Origin: Spirochaetales bacterium
GTDB taxonomy: Bacteria > Spirochaetota > Spirochaetia > SZUA-6 > DRHE01
NCBI GenBank assembly: GCA_030615505.1
Contig: JAUWZD010000027.1
Span: 1-48,028, forward strand
Length of the DNA: 48,028 bases
Direction of reading: 5' to 3'
In this document: one piece after another, positions 8,255 through 16,181 of the stretch
Layout of the letters: each line of letters opens with the position of its first letter
Position numbering within the stretch: the stretch's first letter is position 1
Made by a program: the position numbers and the translations under genes
Notes under the pieces: model-generated
Databases searched by the model: none
Seen by the model: only the letters and a program-made list of their open reading frames with translations
What the model was told of the DNA's origin: nothing

Positions 8255-9286
8255 TTAATCGTTTCTTACTAAAACATAGAAAATATCATCATCCCTCTTT
8301 TTAATTATCCCTTGCTCAATATTATCAAGTGTTACTTCATAACTGATCAGTGCTCTAAGATTTATTCTTCCGGAGGCTATCATTTCTAATGCTTTACCAA
8401 AGGTAAGAGGGTTGCAATATGTTCCCTGTATTAAGATTTCCCTTTCAAGAATTTTGAAGGGATTTAATTTTATTTCAGATTCTAGAGGATATGTTGCAAA
8501 TATATTTACTCTTGCCCCCTTTGCAGCTGCTTCAATGATGTTTTCCAATGCACACGGAACACCTGCCGTATCAATAATTACATCTACACCTCTTCCCCCA
8601 GAAATTTCTATAATCTTATTCGCTGCATTATTGCCTTGAGATAGAATGCAGTAATCTGCTCCCTGTTCTTTTGCCTTTTGGAGTTTTTTTTCAGATATAT
8701 CTACGGCAATTATTTTTGATGCACCTCTGTTTTTTATCAGTTGAATAAATAGATTTCCTACAAGGCCTGCCCCGAGTATTGTCACCGTATCTCCTATCTC
8801 AACCCTGCTTTCTTCCACACTGTGGAGCACACAGGATGTATGCTCTATAAACGGTGCATAATCAAAAGGCAAGTTGTCCGGAAGCCGATAAATGTTACTC
8901 TCCGGAACTGCAAAATATTCAGCAAAAGTCCCGTTCCTATGGACTCCATATCCCTGGAGGTTTTCACAATGCAGTGTTCTGCCCCTTTTACAATAATAGC
9001 AGTGCCCGCAATGAAGGTTCGGATCAAAGCCAACCCGCATACCTGCTGCTACATCTTCAACATCATTACCGATTTCCTTAACAATTCCTGCTGCTTGAAA
9101 CCCTGCAATAATATTATCTCTGGCAATATACCCTCCCTCATATATTTGGGGTTCAATGCCGGATATACCGGCAATTTTCATCTCCACTAGAACCTCATTC
9201 GGAGCTATGTCTGGGATTGGAACTTCTTCGATTCTTAAGTCCCTTTTCCCATGCAATACAGCTGCCTTCATTGTCCGTTTTTTCAT
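8255..9286 (-). CDS. Medium-chain dehydrogenase with degenerate catalytic zinc site
   Basis: A full-length 343 aa member of the alcohol/sorbitol dehydrogenase superfamily. The structural zinc site is intact (Cys93, Cys96, Cys99, Cys107 in CGHCYYCKRGRTLHC) and the NAD-binding ILGAGLVGN motif is present. The catalytic zinc site is not: the usual GICGTD reads GISGIEP (Cys to Ser42), and the usual GHE reads GFQ (His to Phe63, Glu to Gln). It may act without catalytic zinc, as quinone-reductase-like members do, or it may be losing function. A palindrome GTGTATAC-TTTT-GTATACAC lies upstream of the start. ATG 9286 or ATG 9271 could be the start; neither has a clear ribosome site. Confidence 0.8.
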   Translation of the reverse strand: MKKRTMKAAVLHGKRDLRIEEVPIPDIAPNEVLVEMKIAGISGIEPQIYEGGYIARDNIIAGFQAAGIVKEIGNDVEDVAAGMRVGFDPNLHCGHCYYCKRGRTLHCENLQGYGVHRNGTFAEYFAVPESNIYRLPDNLPFDYAPFIEHTSCVLHSVEESRVEIGDTVTILGAGLVGNLFIQLIKNRGASKIIAVDISEKKLQKAKEQGADYCILSQGNNAANKIIEISGGRGVDVIIDTAGVPCALENIIEAAAKGARVNIFATYPLESEIKLNPFKILEREILIQGTYCNPLTFGKALEMIASGRINLRALISYEVTLDNIEQGIIKKRDDDIFYVLVRND

Positions 9287-9313
9287 TGTAGAGGAGCCTA
9301 GAGAAAATGTCTT

Positions 9314-9333
9314 GTGTATACTTTTGTATACAC
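9314..9333. promoter_or_regulatory. Palindromic operator-like site upstream of the dehydrogenase
   Basis: GTGTATACTTTTGTATACAC is a perfect 8+8 inverted repeat around TTTT, with two GTATAC cores 10 bp apart, one helical turn. Nineteen of its 20 bases recur, in inverse orientation, at 15063-15081 in front of the ISAs1-type transposase. Spacing and symmetry suggest a dimeric repressor site; GntR-type and several antitoxin repressors bind GTATAC-like cores (inference). Confidence 0.5.
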
Positions 9334-9478
9334 TTTTGTTATTAAAAAGGTTTGATTATGGAGAATTATCTTATAGGTTTAGAGCTTCATTTGCCAAAAT
9401 GAGAATTGCTGAGGTATAATATATAGCGCTGCTGTATTTTCTTTAGGCGAGAATCTCCAGTGCTTGCTTCAGTTTTTC

Positions 9479-10558
9479 TTATATAAACTGCCGTCTGGAG
9501 CGTGCTACTACATGCTCACCGGGGTTCCACTCGGAATACCAGTAGCCGATTCTGCCGTCCGAGTTGTGCGAGAGGAGCAGATACTCCCAGGCCTTTTCCA
9601 CTGCCTCCGAGCTCGGGTAGGCCTGTTCCGCTTTAAGGAGTTTTTCTCTGACCTGAAGGGTAAGCTCCCAGATGGGTTTTGCCTGTCCTTGAGTAAATGT
9701 CTCAATCTTAGTATTTCCCAGGTATTCCTCCAATGTGACCTTCCTCCGGGGTGGATTTTTCTTTATGAACTGTTCCAGAGTAACAAAGCGTACGCCGGGA
9801 AGTCCGGTGAGCCTTTTTAGGAACTCTTCAAATACCTCTTCAGTTTCAGTAAAACCGCTGTTAAAGCGGTCGATAAAGATAGTTTCAGCATCTCTTTTAA
9901 AGAGGAGAAGAGCATCAGGATTTGCTCCGGCAAATTTTCTTGCTCCATCGATAACTGTTTCTACCGGAAGCTCACCCTTCATCAGGAGTTTGAAAAATCT
10001 CTGGGGCGTTTCCGGAAGCTGGTACACAGCAGGGACGACGGTCAGGGCCGTATGGTTGCTGACTGCAGTGTATGAAAAGTAAAGTTCTCTCTCTGCTGCA
10101 TGGGGAAGTGACCTTTTGAGCAGGTTTGCCAGGACAACCACCCACTTTATTCCCTCCTGATGGAGGATATTCATCATCTCCCTGCCGTAGGCAAACTCAG
10201 GGGGAAGGAATCCTTCCGGCTTAATTCCGAACACCTCCTGATCGATCTCAAGTCCCTTCTGAATCTGTTTTTCAAACTCCCTGGGCTTCAGCAGCTGGGG
10301 GATGGGATGGGTATAGGTATAGGTTCCCAGTTCAAAACTCTTTCCAATCTGTTTCTTTATGGTGTCGATCAGACCGGGATCAATCTCCAGGATTCTACGG
10401 GTGGTAAAGCCGGATAGAAACAGATCGGCTTTGACCCCATAACGCATTAGGTGATTGATCAGAGGAACATACCCTTCTTTTACTATGACCTCCTCTTCAC
10501 CAACCTCAATCTCTCATCTCTGGATATTGAAGTTAAAGGCAAAGGCCACATTGATCAT
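9479..10558 (-). pseudogene. GH57-like glycoside hydrolase gene with in-frame stop codon
   Basis: The main open part (ATG 10447, 322 aa) resembles family 57 glycoside hydrolases: SFELGTYTYTHPIPQLL, GFLPPEFAYGREMMNIL followed by GIKWVVV, and a C-terminal LLSHNSDGRIGYWYSEW. The coding frame continues upstream to ATG 10558 (MINVAFAFNFNIQR), but TGA at 10514-10516 interrupts it after 14 codons; the sequence then runs on as EIEVGEEEVIVKEGYVPLIN. A TGG-to-TGA change would explain this. GH57 enzymes act on alpha-glucans. With the first strand and its N-terminal motif cut off, the protein is probably inactive unless the stop is read through. Confidence 0.65.
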
Positions 10559-10669
10559 GTCAGCACTATAGCATGGTTCTTAGGATACAGGAAAGATTCT
10601 TTTGCACGCTTTAAAAGGAATGGACGATGGTATCCATCCTCTGAGGCGGTTGGACATACACGCGATAAG

Positions 10670-10687
10670 ATGGAGTCTCAACTCCAT
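10670..10687. repeat. Short perfect hairpin ATGGAGT-CTCA-ACTCCAT
   Basis: A 7-bp stem with a 4-base loop lies between the GH57-like gene and vapBC, just upstream of the vapBC -35 box. There is no T-run after it on the plus strand, so it is a weak terminator at best. Confidence 0.4.
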
Positions 10688-10697
10688 TTATTACGGC

Positions 10698-10754
10698 TTG
10701 ACATCCATGTATATATTATATAAATTAATGTAGAATATAAATTCAAAGGATGTC
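10698..10754 (+). promoter_or_regulatory. vapBC promoter with flanking inverted repeat
   Basis: TTGACA (10698-10703) is followed by TATAAA (10719, 15-bp spacing) or TAAATT (10721, 17-bp). GACATCC at 10700-10706 overlaps the -35 box, and its exact inverted copy GGATGTC at 10748-10754 overlaps the vapB ribosome site. The arrangement would allow the VapBC complex to repress its own transcription, as is usual for these modules (inference). Confidence 0.5.
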
Positions 10755-10758
10755 CATT

Positions 10759-11022
10759 ATGGCATTAAGTATACGTAATCAAAGAGCGGAATTACTTGCC
10801 AGAAAACTTGCAGAGGAATGTGGTGAAACAATCACACAGGTAATCATTGAAGCGCTGGAAGAAAAGCTGGAACGAATCAATGGGAAAAAAACGGTAGACA
10901 GTGTGTATGAAAGGATAATGGATATCTCTTTAAGATGCCATAACCTGCCCGATATTGATACCAGAGCCGCGGATGAAATACTTGGATATAATGAGCAGGG
11001 AATAATCAATAATGGTAATTGA
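10759..11022 (+). CDS. vapB: Antitoxin of VapBC type II toxin-antitoxin pair
   Basis: ATG 10759 (87 aa) has AAAGGA eight bases upstream; the earlier in-frame ATG at 10750 overlaps that site and is unlikely. MALSIRNQRAELLARKLAEE with GETITQVIIEALEEKLE matches the PSK/Rv0623-type VapB antitoxins: an N-terminal ribbon-helix-helix DNA-binding segment and a C-terminal tail that occupies the toxin. The gene overlaps vapC by 11 bases, the normal coupling. The module appears intact, unlike the neighbouring MNT/HEPN pair. Confidence 0.85.
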   Translation: MALSIRNQRAELLARKLAEECGETITQVIIEALEEKLERINGKKTVDSVYERIMDISLRCHNLPDIDTRAADEILGYNEQGIINNGN

Positions 11023-11410
11023 CGCTTCAGCCATTCTGGCTATTCTGTTAGGGGAACGTGAAGCGGAACTTTATGCTAAAGCCATTGCTGATGACCCCAA
11101 AAGGCTGATGAGCGCTTTTTCTGCCCTGGAAACAGGAATTGTAATAGAGGTCAGGAAAGGTGAAGCGGGAGGAAGGGAATGGGACATTCTATTATACAGA
11201 ACGTCGATCGACATAATTCCCCTTACACCTGATCAATACACATTGGCAAGGGAAGCCTGGAGAAAGTACGGGAAAGGGAGGCATCCCGCCGGACTGAACA
11301 TCGGCGACTGCTGTTCTTATGCTCTTGCAAAATATTCAGGGCAACCATTGCTCTTTAAAGGGAATGATTTTAACAGAACCGATTTAAAGACTTTATCCTT
11401 TGACGGATAA
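11012..11410 (+). CDS. vapC: VapC PIN-domain ribonuclease toxin
   Basis: 132 aa. MVIDASAILAILLGE carries the first PIN Asp (Asp4), SALETGIVI the conserved Glu (near 40), GLNIGDCCSYALA the third acidic residue, and GQPLLFKGNDFNRTDL the C-terminal Asp/Phe element. All four positions expected for the Mg-binding pocket are present, so the toxin should be active. VapC toxins cleave structured RNA, often tRNA. The start lies inside vapB. Confidence 0.9.
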   Translation: MVIDASAILAILLGEREAELYAKAIADDPKRLMSAFSALETGIVIEVRKGEAGGREWDILLYRTSIDIIPLTPDQYTLAREAWRKYGKGRHPAGLNIGDCCSYALAKYSGQPLLFKGNDFNRTDLKTLSFDG

Positions 11411-11561
11411 AGGCGCTGCCTTAACGGAATGGAAATAAGTATTTTGTATAAGCCCGGATCAGAGAAGCTGCAGGAAAGATAGTCTGGACATCACATATCC
11501 TAGTACCCTGTATCATAAATTCTGTCATTTAGATTGGCAAGACAATATTTTATAGAAATCC

Positions 11562-11590
11562 TTGTTATTAATCCACTAATATGTTAAAAT
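11562..11590 (+). promoter_or_regulatory. Probable promoter of the IS630-type element
   Basis: TTGTTA (11562-11567), a 17-bp spacer and TAAAAT (11585-11590) form a good sigma-70 promoter about 110 bases before the first transposition ORF. The stretch 11411-11561 between vapC and this promoter shows no recognisable gene. Confidence 0.45.
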
Positions 11591-11699
11591 GGTAGTGGAA
11601 AACCTGGACATAGCCATGTATAGGCGTATTTCAGCCATTATACGCTAACACTTTGTGTTTGGAAGTATTTAGGTGGATTAAATACAAGGAGAACCCAAA

Positions 11700-12452
11700 A
11701 TGATAGACTGCCAGACAATCCCATTCTCTCAGAAATTACAACAACAGAGGATGACCCAAGCGCAAAACATCTTGGGAAGTCGAGTAGTCAAACACATCAT
11801 CTGTTTCGTCCTGTATCTATTCGGAGTCGATCGAAAGTCGATTTCTGATTTGTTGAGCAACCCTCCAGGAACAATTAGATCAATCATTCGAGCCATTCTC
11901 CATGATGGTCTTCCGGCTTTAGAAGACAGGCGAAGGAGCTCATCAACGTTTCTTTCACCTCTCAAAAAAAGCTTTAAAATCACTATTCGAACAGAAGGGC
12001 AATCAGTCATTGTTGATTTTGGTGCTGCCGGAGAGCTTAAGATACCACGTCAGAATACCCTGCAAATTAGAGTTATCCTTCTGACGTTGCTTGATAATAA
12101 CCTAATAAGCACGCGGGAAGTCTCTGAGGCTCTCGGTTTTTCGACGGTTCATACTTTGAAACTGTCTCAAAAATTACATACTGATGATATTTCGGCCTTG
12201 ATCGATAAGCGGAAGGGGCAGATGCAGGAGTATCGCTTTACTCCGGAGGTTAAGGCCGAACTCATTCAGCAGTTTGTTTTGGATATTGTTTCAAGCGGTA
12301 AATCTTCTGGGAAGCTATTAGCGGAGCATTTGCAGGAACGAAGTGAATTGACTCTATCTGAGAGAAGTATTCGCGATCATATAAGAAAACTGGGTTTATC
12401 GAGAATCAAGAGATCACTCCCACATCTTTTGTCAACGCTAAAAAAAAACTGA
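11700..12452 (+). CDS. IS630-type element, first ORF (helix-turn-helix protein)
   Basis: 250 aa with several likely helix-turn-helix segments (RKSISDLLSNPPGTIRSIIR; STREVSEALGFSTVHTLKLS; TLSERSIRDHIRKLGLSRIK). This fits the DNA-binding part of an IS transposase. The frame stops at TGA 12450 directly after a run of nine A (12440-12448). A -1 slip on that run leads into the DDE-transposase frame without a stop, reading KKK-LNELILTMRKESQ. IS elements often use A-runs for programmed -1 frameshifting, so ORF1 and ORF2 may form one fusion protein. Confidence 0.65.
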   Translation: MIDCQTIPFSQKLQQQRMTQAQNILGSRVVKHIICFVLYLFGVDRKSISDLLSNPPGTIRSIIRAILHDGLPALEDRRRSSSTFLSPLKKSFKITIRTEGQSVIVDFGAAGELKIPRQNTLQIRVILLTLLDNNLISTREVSEALGFSTVHTLKLSQKLHTDDISALIDKRKGQMQEYRFTPEVKAELIQQFVLDIVSSGKSSGKLLAEHLQERSELTLSERSIRDHIRKLGLSRIKRSLPHLLSTLKKN

Positions 12453-12469
12453 ATGAACTCATTCTGACT

Positions 12470-13856
12470 ATGAGAAAAGAATCACAAATTTTCTATGATC
12501 TTTCACGCAGTGCAGTACACAAAGGGCAAAGCAACCGGATTCACCAGCGTATGGAAATGACTATTCTTCACCGCTGCAACATCTCTTTCCCTCAAATAGC
12601 ATGGTTCTGTGGCTGTCATTTACGAACAGTTAAAAGATGGATTATATGGATTATACGGATAGAATTGGGTGAACCCATCAGTGATCTTCCTCGTAGTGGC
12701 CACCCTCCAGTTTTTACTCAAGATATTTGCCTCAGAACCATTGCATTCTACTGCCAGACCTCTTCTCTACCAGGTTGTAGTAAATGGTCACTTCGATGGG
12801 CTTCAGAGTATTTCGAGAAGCATCCGGAACTGATTGGCTGCACCATGTGTCATTCAACTATTGGGCGTATTCTGAAAATGCATGCCTTACTTCCTCATCT
12901 GAGGAAATATTTCTTGCAAATCACTGACCCAGAGTTCTTCCCGAAAATGGAACATATTATCGAGCTTTACCTTAACCCACCGGAGCATCTGTTTTGTTTT
13001 TATGAGTGTACCGGTATTCAAGCCATTCAACGTTTGGCGCCGGATTTCCCGGTAAGTGCAGGAAGCACTTTTAGCAGGGAGTTTCAATATAAACGAAACG
13101 GTACAACCGATCTCATAGCCTTTCTCAGGCCTAAGAATGGAAAGGTTTTTGCCAAATGTACTGATAACCATAAAGCGAAAACACTTGTCACTGTTTTTAC
13201 TGAACACGTTAACAGGCAACCAAAAGATGCCGATCTCCATTACATCTGTGATAATTACCGTACCCATTTCAATGATGAGTTCTGTGAAGCTGTAGCAAAA
13301 TTAAGTGGCATTACATATACCCCATTAAAGACCGGGAAGGAACGCCGCCAGTGGCTTCAGTCAGGCAATAAGCGAATCACCATACATTTCCTGCCTTTTC
13401 ATGGTTCCTGGCTGAATATGATTGAGATATGGTTTGCTCTACTTGCAGATAAATGCTTAAAAAATGGATGGTTTGAATCAGTAGGGGTCCCTGATCCAAG
13501 CCATAATTGAGTTTATAGAAACCTGGGATAAATACTTCGCCCACCCCTTCACCTGGACATACCGCGGCCAAGGGTTACATGGAAAAGTAGTTCGTCGTTT
13601 CATGAGGTTGTTGCAAATAGAAAGCCCGCAGATGGAGATAGGCTTTTTAACAAAACAGTTATTGTTGATGGGGAATAAAGCTTAAGAACTACTGGACTAA
13701 AGTTAACAAAAAAGAATGGCAACAACTGCTTGATTTAACCATCCAAAAAGAAATTTATCTTAGCCGGCTGATCGCCAGTGGCAGTAAAGAAAAGAAGAGG
13801 ATGAAAGCTGAGCAAGCGTTAGAAATATTGACTCAAATACTGTACAATAATCTTGT
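12470..13856 (+). pseudogene. IS630-type DDE transposase, frameshifted and mutated
   Basis: The region matches IS630 transposases: GIQAIQRLAPDFP, YKRNGTTDLIAFL, LHYICDNYRTHF (second Asp) and FHGSWLNMIEIWFALL (catalytic Glu). The canonical first motif DEK(S/T)xIQA reads YECTGIQA, so the first catalytic Asp is Tyr (TAT at 13001-13003; one base from GAT). The frame closes at 13510, but dropping one G from GGGG at 13484-13487 restores SLIQAIIEFIETWDKYF, HPFTWTYRGQGLHGKVVRRF. Dropping one G from GGGG at 13670-13673 extends it again through NYWTKVNKKEWQQLLDL. The frame runs into the ISAs1 end at 13857, so the 3' end of the element is lost. Either a dead copy or homopolymer read errors; the D-to-Y change argues for dead. 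Confidence 0.75.
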
Positions 13857-14997
13857 TAGCCAAGTATCGCAGCCTAAATCGGCATAATGTGGAAAGAAGA
13901 TAGTCGTTATCCCAGCCCGCTTTCTTCCGTTTGGCACTGGTGCCGATCTTGGACAGCTTGTCGTTCTTCAGGAGGTTTTGGGCGATGTGCCGCAGCATCC
14001 CGAAGTTCTCGACGGCGTGGCCTTTGCGTATCCTGCTTTCGTCTTCCCGGAATGCGATGTCCAGCACCCAGTGCAGTGAGTTTTCGATTCCCCAGTGTTG
14101 TCTAACTGCATTACCAAACTGCTCGGCGTTGCAGCCAAGACTGCTGATGAAGTGCCGCGTTTCTACCGTTTTTTCCCCGTCTACGATCCGGTGGGATCTC
14201 ACCATGCCAATCGTCCTCAGGCCTGCCCACTGATGCCTCTGCTCCAGCCAATCCAGATCAGAGACAGTCCAGTATTCCCGGGTCTCAATACGGCCATGAT
14301 CTTTGTCGAATGTTTTGTAGTAGTCATAGTCGGTGTCCCTGAAATCGTGCTCTTCCGCGTCTTCGAAAAACAGCTTTACATCTTCCTGAAGGGTACCCTG
14401 ATTGCCTTTCAACGCAAGGACACAGTAGGCTCCTTTGGCCTGAATCATCTCCGCGATCGCTCTCTGACATCCCATGGCATCGATCGTGATGATGCAGTTC
14501 TGTATCTCCAGCACGGACAGGAGTCCGGGTATTGCCGTAATCTCGTTCGATTTCTCATCGACTTTCACCTGCCCAAGGACGATCCTGTTCTCACTCGCCC
14601 ACGCACTCACCACATGAATGGCCGACTTGCCATTCGTTCTGTCAAAGGAATGACGGGCCGTTTTCCCGTCCAGTGCTATCACTTCGCCACTGATTGCCTT
14701 CGCTATCGTTCGTATCCACCTAAGAAAACACTCCTTGAACTGCTGCGGATCGATCACAGAAAATACACGCCCAAAGGTGTCATGTGATGCTATGCCGTGG
14801 GGCAGTTCCAGGAATCCTTTCAGCCACTCGTGTTTTATCTTCCCATATTCCTCAACCTCGACAAACGTGTCCGCACCGGCGATGACCGCAGCTACCGCGA
14901 TGAATAGGATATCCACCAGCTTATGTCGCTTGGTTCGATCCATACGCGGGTCTTGCATGTCAGCGAAATGATGCCAAAACGCACCTTCCTTTTCCAT
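13819..14997 (-). CDS. ISAs1-family transposase
   Basis: 392 aa with the ISAs1/H-repeat features: DPRMDRTKRHKLVDILFIAV near the start, then VIALDGKTARHSFDR (first catalytic Asp), CIITIDAMGCQRAIAEMI (second Asp), CVLALKGNQGTL and RQHWGIENSLHWVLDIAFRE (catalytic Glu). All three catalytic acids are present, so the protein looks active. The last 13 or so codons read beyond the inferred left inverted repeat into flanking DNA, so the C-terminal tail is not native. GGGAGGGAATAG precedes the ATG. A palindrome at 15063-15081 lies in its promoter region. Confidence 0.9.
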   Translation of the reverse strand: MEKEGAFWHHFADMQDPRMDRTKRHKLVDILFIAVAAVIAGADTFVEVEEYGKIKHEWLKGFLELPHGIASHDTFGRVFSVIDPQQFKECFLRWIRTIAKAISGEVIALDGKTARHSFDRTNGKSAIHVVSAWASENRIVLGQVKVDEKSNEITAIPGLLSVLEIQNCIITIDAMGCQRAIAEMIQAKGAYCVLALKGNQGTLQEDVKLFFEDAEEHDFRDTDYDYYKTFDKDHGRIETREYWTVSDLDWLEQRHQWAGLRTIGMVRSHRIVDGEKTVETRHFISSLGCNAEQFGNAVRQHWGIENSLHWVLDIAFREDESRIRKGHAVENFGMLRHIAQNLLKNDKLSKIGTSAKRKKAGWDNDYLLSTLCRFRLRYLANKIIVQYLSQYF

Positions 14998-15129
14998 TTG
15001 CTATTCCCTCCCAAAAGAATGATCTGGGAGGAGCATTTCATAGACGAAGAATAAAATCTAGATGTATACAAAAGTATACACCCGCCATATTCGTCGCCTC
15101 TCAACCGGAATTTAGATGCGATTGCCCTA
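13857..15129 (-). mobile_element. ISAs1-family insertion sequence
   Basis: The element carries an intact ISAs1 transposase on the minus strand. Its ends are related inverted repeats: TTTAGATGCGATTGCCCTA at the right (ending 15129), and on the minus strand TTTAGGCTGCGATACTTGGCTA at the left (ending 13857), sharing TTTAG..TGCGAT...CTA. No direct target duplication is visible: the left flank is the IS630-type transposase gene and the right flank is an mttB-like gene. That is what a deletion next to the element, or recombination between two copies, would leave. Confidence 0.65.
15063..15081. promoter_or_regulatory. Second copy of the TGTATAC-AAAA-GTATACA palindrome
   Basis: TGTATACAAAAGTATACAC is identical over 19 bases to the reverse complement of the site at 9314-9333. 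It lies between the ISAs1 right inverted repeat and the transposase start, so it may control transposase expression. Confidence 0.45.
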
Positions 15130-15132
15130 CGG

Positions 15133-15297
15133 GGTGCGAAGGATATTTTTCAGAATGCTGAAGCTATAGCTAGTGAAATTTGCAAGGACCCAATTCCTGA
15201 AACTTATATCTCTGAAGAACGATCTTCTGAAGTCGATCGGGTTGTGGATGATATACTAAAAAGGGAGAAAATTGAACCTGCTTGGTTGAGTTATTGA
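15133..15297 (+). pseudogene. Trimethylamine methyltransferase (MttB)-like, C-terminal fragment
   Basis: The frame reads GAKDIFQNAEAIASEICKD, PIPETYISEE, EVDRVVDDILKREKIE and ends at TGA 15297. This resembles the last helices of the MttB family of corrinoid methyltransferases (GakdileeA...v..il.......l..e....l..i...ae). Only about 55 codons remain; the rest was removed where the ISAs1-type element joins at 15129. No corrinoid-protein gene is nearby. Confidence 0.5.
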
Positions 15298-15347
15298 TTT
15301 CTAATTAGTATTGGGAAGTACAAATTACAATAAAGGAGATACTCGAA

Positions 15348-16124
15348 TTAACTCTCCAACCTGCTCAAGAACCAGCCGTAGATTGCCTTATTGCGATTAT
15401 ACAGGGAAGCCGCTCTCTTCTTTTCAATGCCGAAGAAACTTAAAGTACGCAGGCAGGATATACCGTAAAAGATAAGCCTGTTTCCCGAGGGAATCAGTAT
15501 AAAGTAGTTGACACTGTTATTCGGTTTAACCATGGGAAGGAAAAGAAAGCGCATGGTAGTGAGATTCCGGCTCTTCATCAGGATGTACTTGCCGTTGAAA
15601 CGATACTCAGATTGATAGATATTTTCACCGAATGTCAGATCCTTCTGGAAGGTATAGATTTTCGCGTACGGCGGAATGGAATCAACCTCCGGGTCATGCA
15701 CTCTAATTTTGGTAACTGGTGAGTCGATACAGTAGGATTCTGAAAAGAGAGTTCGCATCCGTTTCCTGCTGGCTGAGTAATATTCAATTCCCTCCATGGT
15801 ACTGACTGAGAGTAATATATTGTATATGGTCACTAAGGCTTCATCAGTTTCTAAAGAGAGATTACTGTTCTCATATATGTTAAGTACTTCTACACTGATA
15901 TTGGGATTCAACTCGGTTATTTCATCTTTAATCTCTTGTGTAATGTCAAGGCTCGGCATGAGAGTAACGGAGCCCCCTTCCCAGAATGTACGGGTCAGCT
16001 CTCCATTGTATATGAGCTCAGAAAGGAGTTTCTCTCCAAGAGCTTTTTCTGCAGCGGAATCCCCAAAGCATGGAGAAAAGGAAAATAGCAGTAGAAGTAT
16101 CGTTGAAATACAGCGTTTACTCAT
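15348..16124 (-). CDS. Secreted hypothetical protein
   Basis: 258 aa with a signal peptide (MSKRCISTILLLLFSFSPCFG) and no named domain that I recognise with confidence. The mature part has EKALGEKLLSELIYNGELTR, a region around YYSASRKRMRTLF and IYTFQKDLTFGENIYQSEYR, and near the end IFYGISCLRTLSFFGIEKKR. This looks like the secreted proteins found in single copy in spirochaetes that carry unknown-function domains (possibly DUF6675; from memory, uncertain). It is divergent from murG with about 57 bases between starts. Confidence 0.6.
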   Translation of the reverse strand: MSKRCISTILLLLFSFSPCFGDSAAEKALGEKLLSELIYNGELTRTFWEGGSVTLMPSLDITQEIKDEITELNPNISVEVLNIYENSNLSLETDEALVTIYNILLSVSTMEGIEYYSASRKRMRTLFSESYCIDSPVTKIRVHDPEVDSIPPYAKIYTFQKDLTFGENIYQSEYRFNGKYILMKSRNLTTMRFLFLPMVKPNNSVNYFILIPSGNRLIFYGISCLRTLSFFGIEKKRAASLYNRNKAIYGWFLSRLES

Positions 16125-16181
16125 GATAGGATGAATTTAGTATAAGGAAAACAGACTATCAAGTGCTTTAAGGCAATTTCT

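Larger units (their letters stand above)
11571..13856 (+). mobile_element. Truncated IS630-type insertion element
   Basis: It comprises the helix-turn-helix ORF, the A9 frameshift site and the broken DDE transposase. The left end is not certain; TAATCCACTAATA near 11569 is a possible start. The right end appears removed by the ISAs1-type element that begins at 13857, because the transposase-like reading continues up to that point. The IS630 family inserts at TA dinucleotides. Confidence 0.55.

Noticed and set aside
10451..10723. A 90-codon plus-strand frame upstream of vapBC
   Set aside because: It is antisense to the upstream part of the GH57-like gene, has no ribosome site and no family pattern; the minus-strand frame explains the conserved sequence better.
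13685..13699. A possible right inverted repeat of the IS630-type element (ACTACTGGAC next to TA) that resembles TAATCCACTAATA near 11569
   Set aside because: Transposase-like coding continues beyond 13699 once the GGGG frame break is repaired, so the element probably extended further. The repeat similarity is short and imperfect.
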